DNA from: Alphaproteobacteria bacterium
Lineage (GTDB): Bacteria > Pseudomonadota > Alphaproteobacteria > RS24
Length of the DNA stretch: 64,000 bases
Assembly (NCBI GenBank): GCA_029248825.1
Contig: JAQWIP010000102.1
Coordinates: 1-64,000 of the forward strand
Direction of reading: 5' to 3'
Under the pieces are notes generated by a model. It was not told the origin of the DNA and made no database searches. It saw only the letters and a list, made by a program, of their open reading frames with translations. This document shows, one piece after another, positions 18,655-26,116 of this stretch. Within the stretch, counting starts at the first letter, position 1, and every line of letters begins with the position of its first letter. The position numbers and the translations under genes were made by a program.

Positions 18655-19806
18655 CTATTCCAAATTGGCCAAGAAAGGCGCCAGCTCATCGTGAAACTTA
18701 TCGTCGAAAATAAGCAGCGCCAAGGTTTTCATCAATTGGCGCTCAGCCGCCAAAGTCGCCGCTGTGCCGCCGCCCAAACGAGCCAATCTTTTAAATTGCG
18801 GCATCGTGCCTTGCTTTAATAAATCCGCGCGCCCCGACGTTTTGGCGCGCGCCCGACCCAACATTGCCCGATTGGCCTCGACGCGACTGTCGAGCAAAGA
18901 AAGCCGTCCGCCACGCGATTTCAACCGTTCGGCAATCTGTGCCGCTTCACCCGCCTCACGCGAATGCGGGGGCGCATCGCCAATGACAATCACCACGCGT
19001 TGCGCGCCCGGTCGCCACGCGATTTTGGTTTCCGCGTCGCGCAAGGCTTGGGTTACCGCTTCTGGATAATCGCCGCCGCCGACCGCATCAATGGCCGCAA
19101 TGAAATCGCGCGATTTCACAATGTCAAAACTCGGCTGGGTGATGCGGGTGACAAACTCCAAATCATTATAATCGCGATAGGCGATAATGCCGAAGCGCGC
19201 CAAAGGCACGAGGTTGCGAATGTAAGTCGCCAATTGTTCCATCCGCTGATGAACTTTTTTATGCACCCAAACCATCGACCCCGTCGCATCAATGGCAAAA
19301 ACCACATCAATTCCGGTCTTTTGCAAATGCTCAATATAATCGGCGAAAGTTTGCGGCACGCCCGAGATTAGCCCGCCGCCCGGAAGCGCGCGTTGGGTAA
19401 CCGCCGCTGCGGGCAAAGGCATGGCAGGCGCGATGGCCGCCATATTGGCATTGTCCATCATCAAGTCATTGAAATCTGTATCGAGCGGCACTTCGAGAAG
19501 CTCGGATAAATCGAGATTTGCTTCCGCTTCGCGAAAATCTTCCGGCGGCGCCTGCGTGTCCAGCGTCAAATCCAGCTCTTCTGGCCCCGCTTCGCCCGCC
19601 GAAATGACCACGCTATCTTGCTCTGCCCCGCTGCCGCGCTCGCCGCCAAATAGCAACAGCAACACAAAGCCCACCGCGATGACATGCAAGACCACCGAGC
19701 CAACCAAAAGCCCAATCCAGACGCGGCGCGGCACCGCAATCAGGCGGGCGCGCAATTGGCCAAACCAGCCGCTTTTCTGGGTATTTGGGGCTGAGTTCGC
19801 GCTCAT
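18655..19806 (-). CDS. Membrane-anchored VWA-domain protein with TonB-like transmembrane helix
   Basis: The 383-residue protein has a short basic cytoplasmic N terminus (RARLIAVPRRVW) and one transmembrane helix at about 31-53. That helix contains Ser37-Val-Val-Leu-His41, the same Ser-x3-His pair that TonB needs for coupling to ExbB/ExbD. An acidic linker follows (60-150), then a von Willebrand A domain from about 165. The metal site shows D173-A-T-G-S177, GGGDYPEA and GDAPPHS. There is no TonB C-terminal domain and no cleavable signal, so the VWA domain should face the periplasm. Its ATG overlaps the exbD stop (ATGA). Function is unknown and energisation by ExbB/ExbD is inferred. Confidence 0.82.
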   Translation of the reverse strand: MSANSAPNTQKSGWFGQLRARLIAVPRRVWIGLLVGSVVLHVIAVGFVLLLLFGGERGSGAEQDSVVISAGEAGPEELDLTLDTQAPPEDFREAEANLDLSELLEVPLDTDFNDLMMDNANMAAIAPAMPLPAAAVTQRALPGGGLISGVPQTFADYIEHLQKTGIDVVFAIDATGSMVWVHKKVHQRMEQLATYIRNLVPLARFGIIAYRDYNDLEFVTRITQPSFDIVKSRDFIAAIDAVGGGDYPEAVTQALRDAETKIAWRPGAQRVVIVIGDAPPHSREAGEAAQIAERLKSRGGRLSLLDSRVEANRAMLGRARAKTSGRADLLKQGTMPQFKRLARLGGGTAATLAAERQLMKTLALLIFDDKFHDELAPFLANLE

Positions 19807-20216
19807 TGTGCGGCTCCCTCATATTGCGTTTTCAGGCGAATTTCGCCCACCCCCGCTTTGGCCATGGCGGCGCGAAAAGCCAAAAGCGGTTTCGCATGGG
19901 CGCGCCGGTCGGCAATCAGCTCGACGGGCAAGCCTTGCTCGACAATTCCCGCTGATTTCACATAATCCGCCAATTCGCCCAAAGTAACGCTTTCGCCTTC
20001 GGATAAATAAAACATGTCATCTTGTTTCAACCAGACGGCAAAGGCCGCGCCTGTGTATTCACTGTCTTGGGTGGAGGTCGCCACTTCGATTTGCTGCGGA
20101 TGATTGGTCGTCGGGCGTCCCGCGATCAGCACAAATAAGATGAGCAGAAACACCACATTGATGAGCGGCAGCAAATCGATGGATTTTATTTCACGGCGTT
20201 GGCGATTGATTTTCAT
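19803..20216 (-). CDS. ExbD/TolR-family protein with Asn at the proton-site position
   Basis: The 137-residue ExbD-like protein has a basic N terminus, a transmembrane helix beginning LLPLINVVFLLILFVL, and a periplasmic domain. In ExbD/TolR the helix normally begins PLID, with an Asp essential for proton flow. Here the codon is AAT, giving Asn20. Asp14 lies six residues earlier, at the membrane edge. The periplasmic part has the usual strand-helix layout ending GEIRLKT. The start is ATG 20216, 13 bp after the first exbD ends. The frame's upstream extension to 20435 is a shadow of that gene. Confidence 0.85.
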   Translation of the reverse strand: MKINRQRREIKSIDLLPLINVVFLLILFVLIAGRPTTNHPQQIEVATSTQDSEYTGAAFAVWLKQDDMFYLSEGESVTLGELADYVKSAGIVEQGLPVELIADRRAHAKPLLAFRAAMAKAGVGEIRLKTQYEGAAQ

Positions 20217-20229
20217 AAGGCCCCAGCGC

Positions 20230-20661
20230 TCAAAAATCGGCCAGATCAATATCAAATACATCGCGCTCCAAAGTGATGGAGGCTGCGCCCGCCTCCACCA
20301 AGAGGTCGAGCGTATCGGATATTTTTTGAACTTCTGCCGCGCCCGCCGGCATAAGCACGACAAGTTGGTCGTCGTGGCGCGCCACCAAAGCGGCGACATC
20401 TTGCGCCAGTTTTTCAGAGCTGACGGGCGCCCCATTCCAGTGCAATTTGCCCGCTTCGCTAAGCGTCACAATCGCAGGCTGGCTGGCACTCTCGCTGCCG
20501 CCAGTGCCGCGCGGCGGCGCCAGACGGCTTTGGCCATAGCTGACAAAATCAGAGCCGAGCAGAAAAAACAGCAGCAATAGAAAAATCATATCGATGAGCG
20601 GGGTTAGCCCCATCATCGGATTTTTGCGCCGCGCGCGGGTGATTTGAAGGGCTTGCGACAT
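20230..20661 (-). CDS. exbD: ExbD/TolR-family biopolymer transport protein
   Basis: This 143-residue protein has the canonical ExbD helix MMGLTPLIDMIFLLLLFFLL, with Asp24 at the proton-carrying position. A periplasmic domain follows. The N terminus is basic (RARRKNP), fitting the N-in topology. With ExbB it should form a proton-driven stator. It lies between exbB and the Asn-variant exbD. The start is ATG 20661, and a TTG two codons earlier is possible. The Shine-Dalgarno is weak, so coupling to exbB is likely. Confidence 0.88.
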   Translation of the reverse strand: MSQALQITRARRKNPMMGLTPLIDMIFLLLLFFLLGSDFVSYGQSRLAPPRGTGGSESASQPAIVTLSEAGKLHWNGAPVSSEKLAQDVAALVARHDDQLVVLMPAGAAEVQKISDTLDLLVEAGAASITLERDVFDIDLADF

Positions 20662-20675
20662 CAGCAAGGAGCCCC

Positions 20676-21449
20676 TTAGGCTTTCGCCTGACTATCGCTG
20701 CGAACCAATATTTCGGTCAGCGCATCTTCCACCGTGTCGCGCACATCATCCACCGCATTGTTGAACACAGCGGCGAGGATAGAAAACGGCAAGGCGACCC
20801 CAAGCCCGAAAGCGGTTGTCAAAAGAGCTTCCCAAATGCCCGAAGCCAGCAAAGCCGTATCCGCCCCACTGGAACCTTGGCCGACGCCTTGGAAAGCCAC
20901 AATCATTCCCAACACGGTTCCCAACAAACCAAACAGCGGGGCGGAGGCCGCAATAAGTTCGAGAACCCAAATGTTTTTGCTTAAATGGCGAATTAAATAT
21001 TGCGCCCGTCGGCCTAATTCTTCGCGCAAAATAGTGGCGCTCATCGTGCGGCCATGGGCTTGGGTAAGCGCATAGCCGATGAGCGGCGCGGCCGGATGGG
21101 CATAGGCATCGAGGCGTTTGGCCAGACCGTCAATTTCTCCCGCGCGATAATCGGCCAAAGCCGCATCCAATTGTTGCGGGCGATAAATATCCATTTGGTA
21201 GAATTGGTAAATTTTAACCCCGGCCACCGGCAAGCCAACCGCCGATAAAAGCGCAATGACCCAAGTGACCAAGCCGCCCTTGGAGAATAACAAGCCGAAA
21301 AAGCTCGGCGCCTCTTGCGCTACAGCCGTATTTTGCGCCGCGGCCACATCTTGCGCCCAGCTTAGCTCGGGCAGCAAAGCCCCCGCCATCATAATTAAGC
21401 TCACGCCGGCCCATAGGGAAGCGGATTTCATAACGCCAAGTTTCAACAT
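20676..21449 (-). CDS. exbB: ExbB/TolQ/MotA-family proton channel protein
   Basis: The 257-residue protein has an N-terminal signal-like segment (SLWAGVSLIMMAGALL, possible cleavage after SWA), then three transmembrane helices at about 58-84, 160-188 and 205-229. The conserved helix-2 motif LFGLLGTVLGMIVAFQG carries Thr178. Helix 3 has ALLTTAFGLGVALP with Thr211/212, the pore threonines of the family. A long cytoplasmic loop lies between helices 1 and 2. AGGAG precedes ATG 21449. It is the first gene of a five-gene operon (ExbB, ExbD, ExbD, VWA, helical repeat) with gaps of 14 bp or less. Confidence 0.92.
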   Translation of the reverse strand: MLKLGVMKSASLWAGVSLIMMAGALLPELSWAQDVAAAQNTAVAQEAPSFFGLLFSKGGLVTWVIALLSAVGLPVAGVKIYQFYQMDIYRPQQLDAALADYRAGEIDGLAKRLDAYAHPAAPLIGYALTQAHGRTMSATILREELGRRAQYLIRHLSKNIWVLELIAASAPLFGLLGTVLGMIVAFQGVGQGSSGADTALLASGIWEALLTTAFGLGVALPFSILAAVFNNAVDDVRDTVEDALTEILVRSDSQAKA

Positions 21450-21486
21450 AAAATTCTCCTTTGAGCCAAAACATTAGCGCAATGAA

Positions 21487-21518
21487 AAAACGCCGCCAGT
21501 AAAAATTGGCGGCGTTTT
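21487..21518. terminator. Bidirectional intrinsic terminator between acyl-CoA dehydrogenase gene and exbB
   Basis: AAAACGCCGCCA (21487-21498) and TGGCGGCGTTTT (21507-21518) form a 12-bp perfect stem with an 8-base loop. The A and T ends give U-tracts on both strands. It separates the minus-strand acyl-CoA dehydrogenase gene from exbB, so the exbB operon must have its own promoter within the 38 bp before exbB, or one overlapping this stem. I see no convincing -35/-10 pair there. Confidence 0.9.
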
Positions 21519-21540
21519 CATTATTTTGAACGGGGCAAGT

Positions 21541-22695
21541 CTAGAGCGCGCGCGCAACCAGCATCCGCATAATCTCGTTCGAGCCACCATAAATCCGCTG
21601 CACGCGCGCATCGGTATACATGCGGCTGATCGGGTATTCATCCATATAGCCATAGCCGCCGAAGAATTGCAGGCAATCATCGATGACTTCGTTTTCGCGT
21701 TCGGTACACCAAAATTTCGCCGCCGCCGCACTATTGGCATCCAGCTCGCCTTCCAGCAATTGCGCCGTCAATTGGTCTACCATGGCCCGCGCCGCCATCC
21801 ATGTGGCTTTGCATTCGGCCAATTTATATTGCGTGTTTTGGTAATCAAAAATCGAATTGCCAAAAGTTTTGCGCTCGCGCGTGTAATCTAGCGTCAGCTC
21901 AATCGCGCGCTCCATAGAGGCCACCGCCTGATTGGCAATCACCAAACGCTCGGCTGGCAATTGCTGCATCAATTGGAAAAAGCCTTGGCCTTCCTCGCCG
22001 CCCAAAATATTATCGGCTGGCACTTTCACCTCATCGAAAAACAACTCCGATGTATCGGCCGCATGTTGACCCATTTTTTCGAGGTTGCGACCGCGCGCAA
22101 ACCCTTGTGTGTCGTCATTTGTTTCGACAATCACCAGCGAAATGCCTTTGGCGCCTTGCGACGTGTCGGTCTTGGCAACCACCAAAACGATGTCGGCGGT
22201 TTGGCCGTTGGTGATGAAAGTTTTCGAGCCATTCACCACATATTGATTGCCGTCTTTGACGGCGGTGGTTTTGACCGATTGCAAATCAGAACCGGTTCCA
22301 GGCTCGGTCATGGCGATGCCACAAATCAATTCGCCCGAAGCCATTTTGGGCAGATATTTTTTCTTCTGCTCTTCCGTGCCATAGGACAAGAAATAATGCG
22401 AGCAGATGAGCGAGTGAACCGACTGGCCCCAGCCCGCCACACCGAGGCGCGTTTGCACTTCGGTGAGAATGGCTTCATGGCGATAGTCGCCGCCGCCGCC
22501 GCCATATTCTTCTGGAATCGACGTGCATAAAAGCCCAGCCGCGCCCGCTTTCGTCCACGCATCGCGGTCAACAATGCCTTGTTTCGTCCATTTGTCGGCC
22601 AAAGGCACGAATTCATTGGTCATGAATTTACGCGCCGCATCTTCAAAGATGGTGAGGTCTTCTGTCATCCAAGGGGATGTGTAATTTCCAAGCAT
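21541..22695 (-). CDS. Acyl-CoA dehydrogenase
   Basis: The 384-residue flavoenzyme has the three-domain acyl-CoA dehydrogenase fold. The FAD/substrate signature ICGIAMTEPGTGSDLQSVKT, the QLPAERLVIANQAVASMERA helix and the C-terminal RVQRIYGGSNEIMRML are all present, the last with the catalytic-position Glu. It probably oxidises a medium- or long-chain or branched acyl-CoA, but the exact substrate is not readable. GGGAGC precedes the ATG. Its terminator follows 22 bp past the stop. Confidence 0.93.
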   Translation of the reverse strand: MLGNYTSPWMTEDLTIFEDAARKFMTNEFVPLADKWTKQGIVDRDAWTKAGAAGLLCTSIPEEYGGGGGDYRHEAILTEVQTRLGVAGWGQSVHSLICSHYFLSYGTEEQKKKYLPKMASGELICGIAMTEPGTGSDLQSVKTTAVKDGNQYVVNGSKTFITNGQTADIVLVVAKTDTSQGAKGISLVIVETNDDTQGFARGRNLEKMGQHAADTSELFFDEVKVPADNILGGEEGQGFFQLMQQLPAERLVIANQAVASMERAIELTLDYTRERKTFGNSIFDYQNTQYKLAECKATWMAARAMVDQLTAQLLEGELDANSAAAAKFWCTERENEVIDDCLQFFGGYGYMDEYPISRMYTDARVQRIYGGSNEIMRMLVARAL

Positions 22696-22788
22696 GTTTT
22701 GCTCCCATTTATATCTGGCAAGATGTTAGCCATAGAGAGGCGGCACGCGCAAGCTTGTTCCCCTGCGACATTTATGGCGCAAGACAGC

Positions 22789-23949
22789 TTAAAGCTGCAT
22801 GGCTTTATGATAGCCGCCAAGCCTCACGCGACCAATCATTTCATAAGTCGCGGCATTGGCAATCATATGTTGGGTCATGGTTTCGCTATCGCGCAACCGC
22901 CGCTGGATGGCACTGGTTTTATAAACCGATGTGCCGCCCGCCAAATCATGCATTTGGCGCACCACTTGCACACAAACGCGCACCGCATGGGTCGATATCA
23001 GCCGCAAATCGGCGCGTTGTTCCGGTGTTATCGCGTGGCCGCCTTCGACAGCATCCCAAGTGTCGCGCAACGTCTGCCAATAAAACGCATCGGCGCTGCG
23101 CCATAAAGCTTCGGCCTCGGCCAAACTGGCTTGCACGCTACTGCGCTCGGCCAAGGTGCGCGAATTGCCCATCGGGGTTTTGGCCATGGCCAATTCAATG
23201 AAATCATCCAACGCCGCGCGCGCATTGCCCAAAGCCACGGCGCCGACACCCGTCGCCAAAAATCCGAAATAGGGCATTTTATATAGCGGGTCTTGCGTCC
23301 ACGGCGTATCCGTCGCAATCGAATAACTATGCGCCACTGGCACGCGAATTTGATCCACTTCGACATCGCCCGAGCTGGTGCCGCAAAGCCCCATCGTATG
23401 CCAAGTGTCGTGAAAAATAACTTGCTCGCGCGGGATCATCAAAAGCCGCACGCTTGGTTTTTCGTCCTCGGGCGCTTGCGCCAAACAGCCAAGCCCAAGG
23501 TAATCGGCATTGGCCGACCCTGACGCCCAAGCCCATCGCCCCGAAACGATATAGTCATCGCCATCTTGCAGGGCGCGTCCATTGGGCGCGAAAATGCCAC
23601 AGGTAATGCGGCTCGGACTGGCGAACATTTCTTGGCTAGTGTCGGGCTTAATGAAGGCCGACCCGAGAGCCGCCGTGGCGCCAATCATACTGACCCACGC
23701 GCTGGCCGCATCATGCATGGCGAGAACTTGCAGCCGCGCATTGCCTTCGAGTGGCGTCAATTGAGCGCCCCCAATATCTTTTGGCACAAACATAGAGAAC
23801 ATGCCCGCATCGGCCAATTGGCGCGCCAACTCGGGTGCCAAAGCGCGCGCGGCCTCGGTGGCCTCGGCGCTGGTTTTCGCGGCGGCGCAAACCGTGGCAA
23901 ATTTTTTGTCTTTTTTAAACTCTACTTGTTTATCGGCTCGCGCGCGCAT
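22789..23949 (-). CDS. Acyl-CoA dehydrogenase-fold flavin monooxygenase-like protein
   Basis: The 386-residue protein shares the acyl-CoA dehydrogenase fold but looks like the HsaA/HpaB/DszC group of FADH2-dependent monooxygenases. It has ITCGIFAPNGRALQDGDDY, SGRWAWASGSANADY and WHTMGLCGTSSGDVEVDQI, and a C-terminal region with DLAGGTSVYKTSAIQRRLRD. The catalytic Glu motif of dehydrogenases is absent. It would need a partner flavin reductase, and none is encoded nearby. ATG 23949 follows AAGGAGAG. The frame runs on to 24009 without support. Confidence 0.83.
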   Translation of the reverse strand: MRARADKQVEFKKDKKFATVCAAAKTSAEATEAARALAPELARQLADAGMFSMFVPKDIGGAQLTPLEGNARLQVLAMHDAASAWVSMIGATAALGSAFIKPDTSQEMFASPSRITCGIFAPNGRALQDGDDYIVSGRWAWASGSANADYLGLGCLAQAPEDEKPSVRLLMIPREQVIFHDTWHTMGLCGTSSGDVEVDQIRVPVAHSYSIATDTPWTQDPLYKMPYFGFLATGVGAVALGNARAALDDFIELAMAKTPMGNSRTLAERSSVQASLAEAEALWRSADAFYWQTLRDTWDAVEGGHAITPEQRADLRLISTHAVRVCVQVVRQMHDLAGGTSVYKTSAIQRRLRDSETMTQHMIANAATYEMIGRVRLGGYHKAMQL

Positions 23950-24018
23950 GGTCGCCTCTCCTTGTCTTCGATGTCGGGTTCGATAAGTTTGTCGAAAAAC
24001 CAAAACCAACGCAACCCG

Positions 24019-24822
24019 TTAGGCAATATCAATATAGACGGGCGCATGGTCGGAGGGGCGCTCCCACCCTCTGGCCTCGCGCAAGACACCATAGTTTTCC
24101 ACCGCGTCGGATAAATCTGGCGTCACCCAAATATGGTCGAGACGGCGACCTTTATCGGCCGCGTCCCAATCTTTGGCGCGATAGCTCCACCAGCTATAAA
24201 GTTTTTCTGCCGCCGGCACGAAGCGGCGCGAGACGTCTTCCCAATCCAACGTGTTTTGCAGCTTCGCCAAAGCCTCAATTTCAATCGGCGTATGGCTGAC
24301 GACTTTTTGCAATTTCTTCGACGACCACACATCATGCTCCCCGGGCGCAATGTTTAAATCGCCCAAGAGAACGCTGGCGGGCGCCTCTTTTTGTTTCGAT
24401 TGGCGTTTGAAATTCTTGGTCATCTCGGCCAGAAAATCTTGCTTATGGCCAAATTTCTCATTTATCTCGCGGTCGGGTTCATCGCCGCCCGCTGGCACAT
24501 AAAAATTATGAATGGCAATCGCGCGCCCCTTATGTTCGACGGTTGTGTGCATATGGCGACCATCTTCTTTGCCGCAATAATCGATATAGCTCTGCTCGAC
24601 GAAAGGCAGACGCGAAAGCGTGGCGACACCGTGATAGCCCTTAATGCCGTTTTTCGCGATATGAGAAAACCCAGCTTTGGCGAAAGCTTTTTCGGGAAAA
24701 CTATCGTTCGGGCATTTGGTCTCTTGCAGACAAATAACATCGGGTTTTAATTTTTTTATCAAATCCAGCACGAGAGGTTCGCGCAGGCGAACCGAGTTGA
24801 TATTCCACGAGACAATCCGCAT
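24019..24822 (-). CDS. xth: Exodeoxyribonuclease III (AP endonuclease)
   Basis: The 267-residue protein repairs abasic sites and trims 3' ends. Exonuclease III family motifs are in order: MRIVSWNINSVRLR, CLQETKCPNDSFPE with the metal-binding Glu, LLGDLNIAPGEHDVW with Asp and Asn, RRLDHIWVT and the C-terminal ERPSDHAPVYIDI with the catalytic Asp-His. It is full length. In alphaproteobacteria it is often downstream of ftsK and lolA, as here. Confidence 0.94.
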   Translation of the reverse strand: MRIVSWNINSVRLREPLVLDLIKKLKPDVICLQETKCPNDSFPEKAFAKAGFSHIAKNGIKGYHGVATLSRLPFVEQSYIDYCGKEDGRHMHTTVEHKGRAIAIHNFYVPAGGDEPDREINEKFGHKQDFLAEMTKNFKRQSKQKEAPASVLLGDLNIAPGEHDVWSSKKLQKVVSHTPIEIEALAKLQNTLDWEDVSRRFVPAAEKLYSWWSYRAKDWDAADKGRRLDHIWVTPDLSDAVENYGVLREARGWERPSDHAPVYIDIA

Positions 24823-24840
24823 GGCGTAAATCCTATCCGT

Positions 24841-25488
24841 TTAAAATAAATTCAATGTGCGACCCGTTAGCGCCAGCGGCCAACGGCCTAGCTCAAACAG
24901 CCTGTAACGTAGCATAAGCGGGTGGTTCAGGGCTTCTTCGCCAGCTTCCATATCGTCCAAATTTCCGGCCTGCACGGCCGCCGCGACCAAAGCCAACGCC
25001 CCGCCATGGGCGGCTTGTTGGGCCGCGCCGACCGCCAAATCGCGGATGGTGTCGGGCAATTCATCGGCCATCATCAGGGCTTCATCAATCAGCTCGGGCA
25101 AAACGTCGGCCAATTGCGCCGATAAATGCGCCAACATGACTCCCAAACCCTCTTCGCTGACCCCCGCCAAAGCCTCTTCCATGAGGCCTGCGCGCAATTG
25201 CTCCTCGACCTCCCAAGCCTCGGTGTTGAGGTCGAGACTGGCCGAAGCATCCAGCGCATCATCCCAGCTCATCACGCCAATCGCATCGGCATCGGGAAAG
25301 CCCAACAGGTCGAGATAGCTGCGCGCCAGATAAGCGGTTTTTTCGTCTATCGGGTCGCCCAGCTCGGAAAACCAATTGGCGCGAACGGCGCGTTCGGCAA
25401 ATTCGCGCACCGCCGAAAGCACCGGAATTTCACTTTCCAACGCCATAAGGTTTTCGGCATCGGGCTGCCATTCATCTTGCTCCCTCAT
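24841..25488 (-). CDS. Uncharacterised acidic helical protein
   Basis: I do not recognise this 215-residue protein. It is strongly acidic and Leu/Ala rich, with no signal peptide. The middle segment (about 100-170) is a string of likely amphipathic helices such as GLGVMLAHLSAQLADVLPEL. The C terminus (YRLFELGRWPLALTGRTLNLF) is more basic and hydrophobic. It lies between lolA (7 bp) and xth (18 bp), all on one strand, so it is probably in the ftsK-lolA transcript. A cytoplasmic role is likely. No enzyme motif is visible. Confidence 0.6.
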   Translation of the reverse strand: MREQDEWQPDAENLMALESEIPVLSAVREFAERAVRANWFSELGDPIDEKTAYLARSYLDLLGFPDADAIGVMSWDDALDASASLDLNTEAWEVEEQLRAGLMEEALAGVSEEGLGVMLAHLSAQLADVLPELIDEALMMADELPDTIRDLAVGAAQQAAHGGALALVAAAVQAGNLDDMEAGEEALNHPLMLRYRLFELGRWPLALTGRTLNLF

Positions 25489-25495
25489 AGTTTAT

Positions 25496-26116
25496 TTATT
25501 CCTCGTCTGGCTCATCATAGTCGATGATGAAAACCGATGCGTCTAACCGATCGGTCGGGATAATTTGGCTCAGGCGGACTTGTGTCACCAGATTTTGCAC
25601 ATCGACCAAGCGCCACGCGTAAAGCGTTAACTCGGCGCGGGTGAAATAAAGCGTCACCTCGCCCGGCAACTCGCCTTTGGGGTCGTGCAAGGTCAGGGCG
25701 ATAACGCTGTCTGAATCGTCGCGCGCGCGCACCATGTCTTGGGTAATGCCATCGCGCACCGCTTGGCGCAAAACCGAAAGCGGCGTCAGGCTGACCGGAA
25801 ACCAATTGGGTTCTGCGCCTAGTTTTTCTTGCACGGCAACAAATTTGCCTTTGACAGTGACAATCGAGCCGCCGTCATTTGCCCCTTCATAGGCAAACCG
25901 CAGACGCGCAGGCCATTGCATATGATAGGTGCCACGCGCCATATTGCCATTGGGCAAGCTCTGCTCAAAGCGACCGCTTTGCGGCGGAATATTTTTCAAC
26001 GCCACATTGATTTCGCTCAGGGACACATTGGGGTTTTGCGCGCGAGCGGGCGCGCTGGAAGCCCAAAGTCCAACCAGCGCCGCCACGGCCAAAAGAGAGC
26101 GAGAGAAAAAAACCAT
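25496..26116 (-). CDS. lolA: Outer-membrane lipoprotein carrier LolA family protein
   Basis: The 206-residue precursor starts MVFFSRSLLAVAALVGLWASSAPARAQ, a Sec signal cleaved after ARA. The mature part has the LolA-type beta-barrel pattern: SGRFEQSLPNGNMARGTYHM, PARLRFAYEG, LSVLRQAVRDG and VTLYFTRAELTLYAWRLVD. LolA shuttles lipoproteins across the periplasm from LolCDE to LolB. The ftsK-lolA order is typical of alphaproteobacteria. Its ATG overlaps the ftsK stop (TGATG). Confidence 0.88.
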   Translation of the reverse strand: MVFFSRSLLAVAALVGLWASSAPARAQNPNVSLSEINVALKNIPPQSGRFEQSLPNGNMARGTYHMQWPARLRFAYEGANDGGSIVTVKGKFVAVQEKLGAEPNWFPVSLTPLSVLRQAVRDGITQDMVRARDDSDSVIALTLHDPKGELPGEVTLYFTRAELTLYAWRLVDVQNLVTQVRLSQIIPTDRLDASVFIIDYDEPDEE

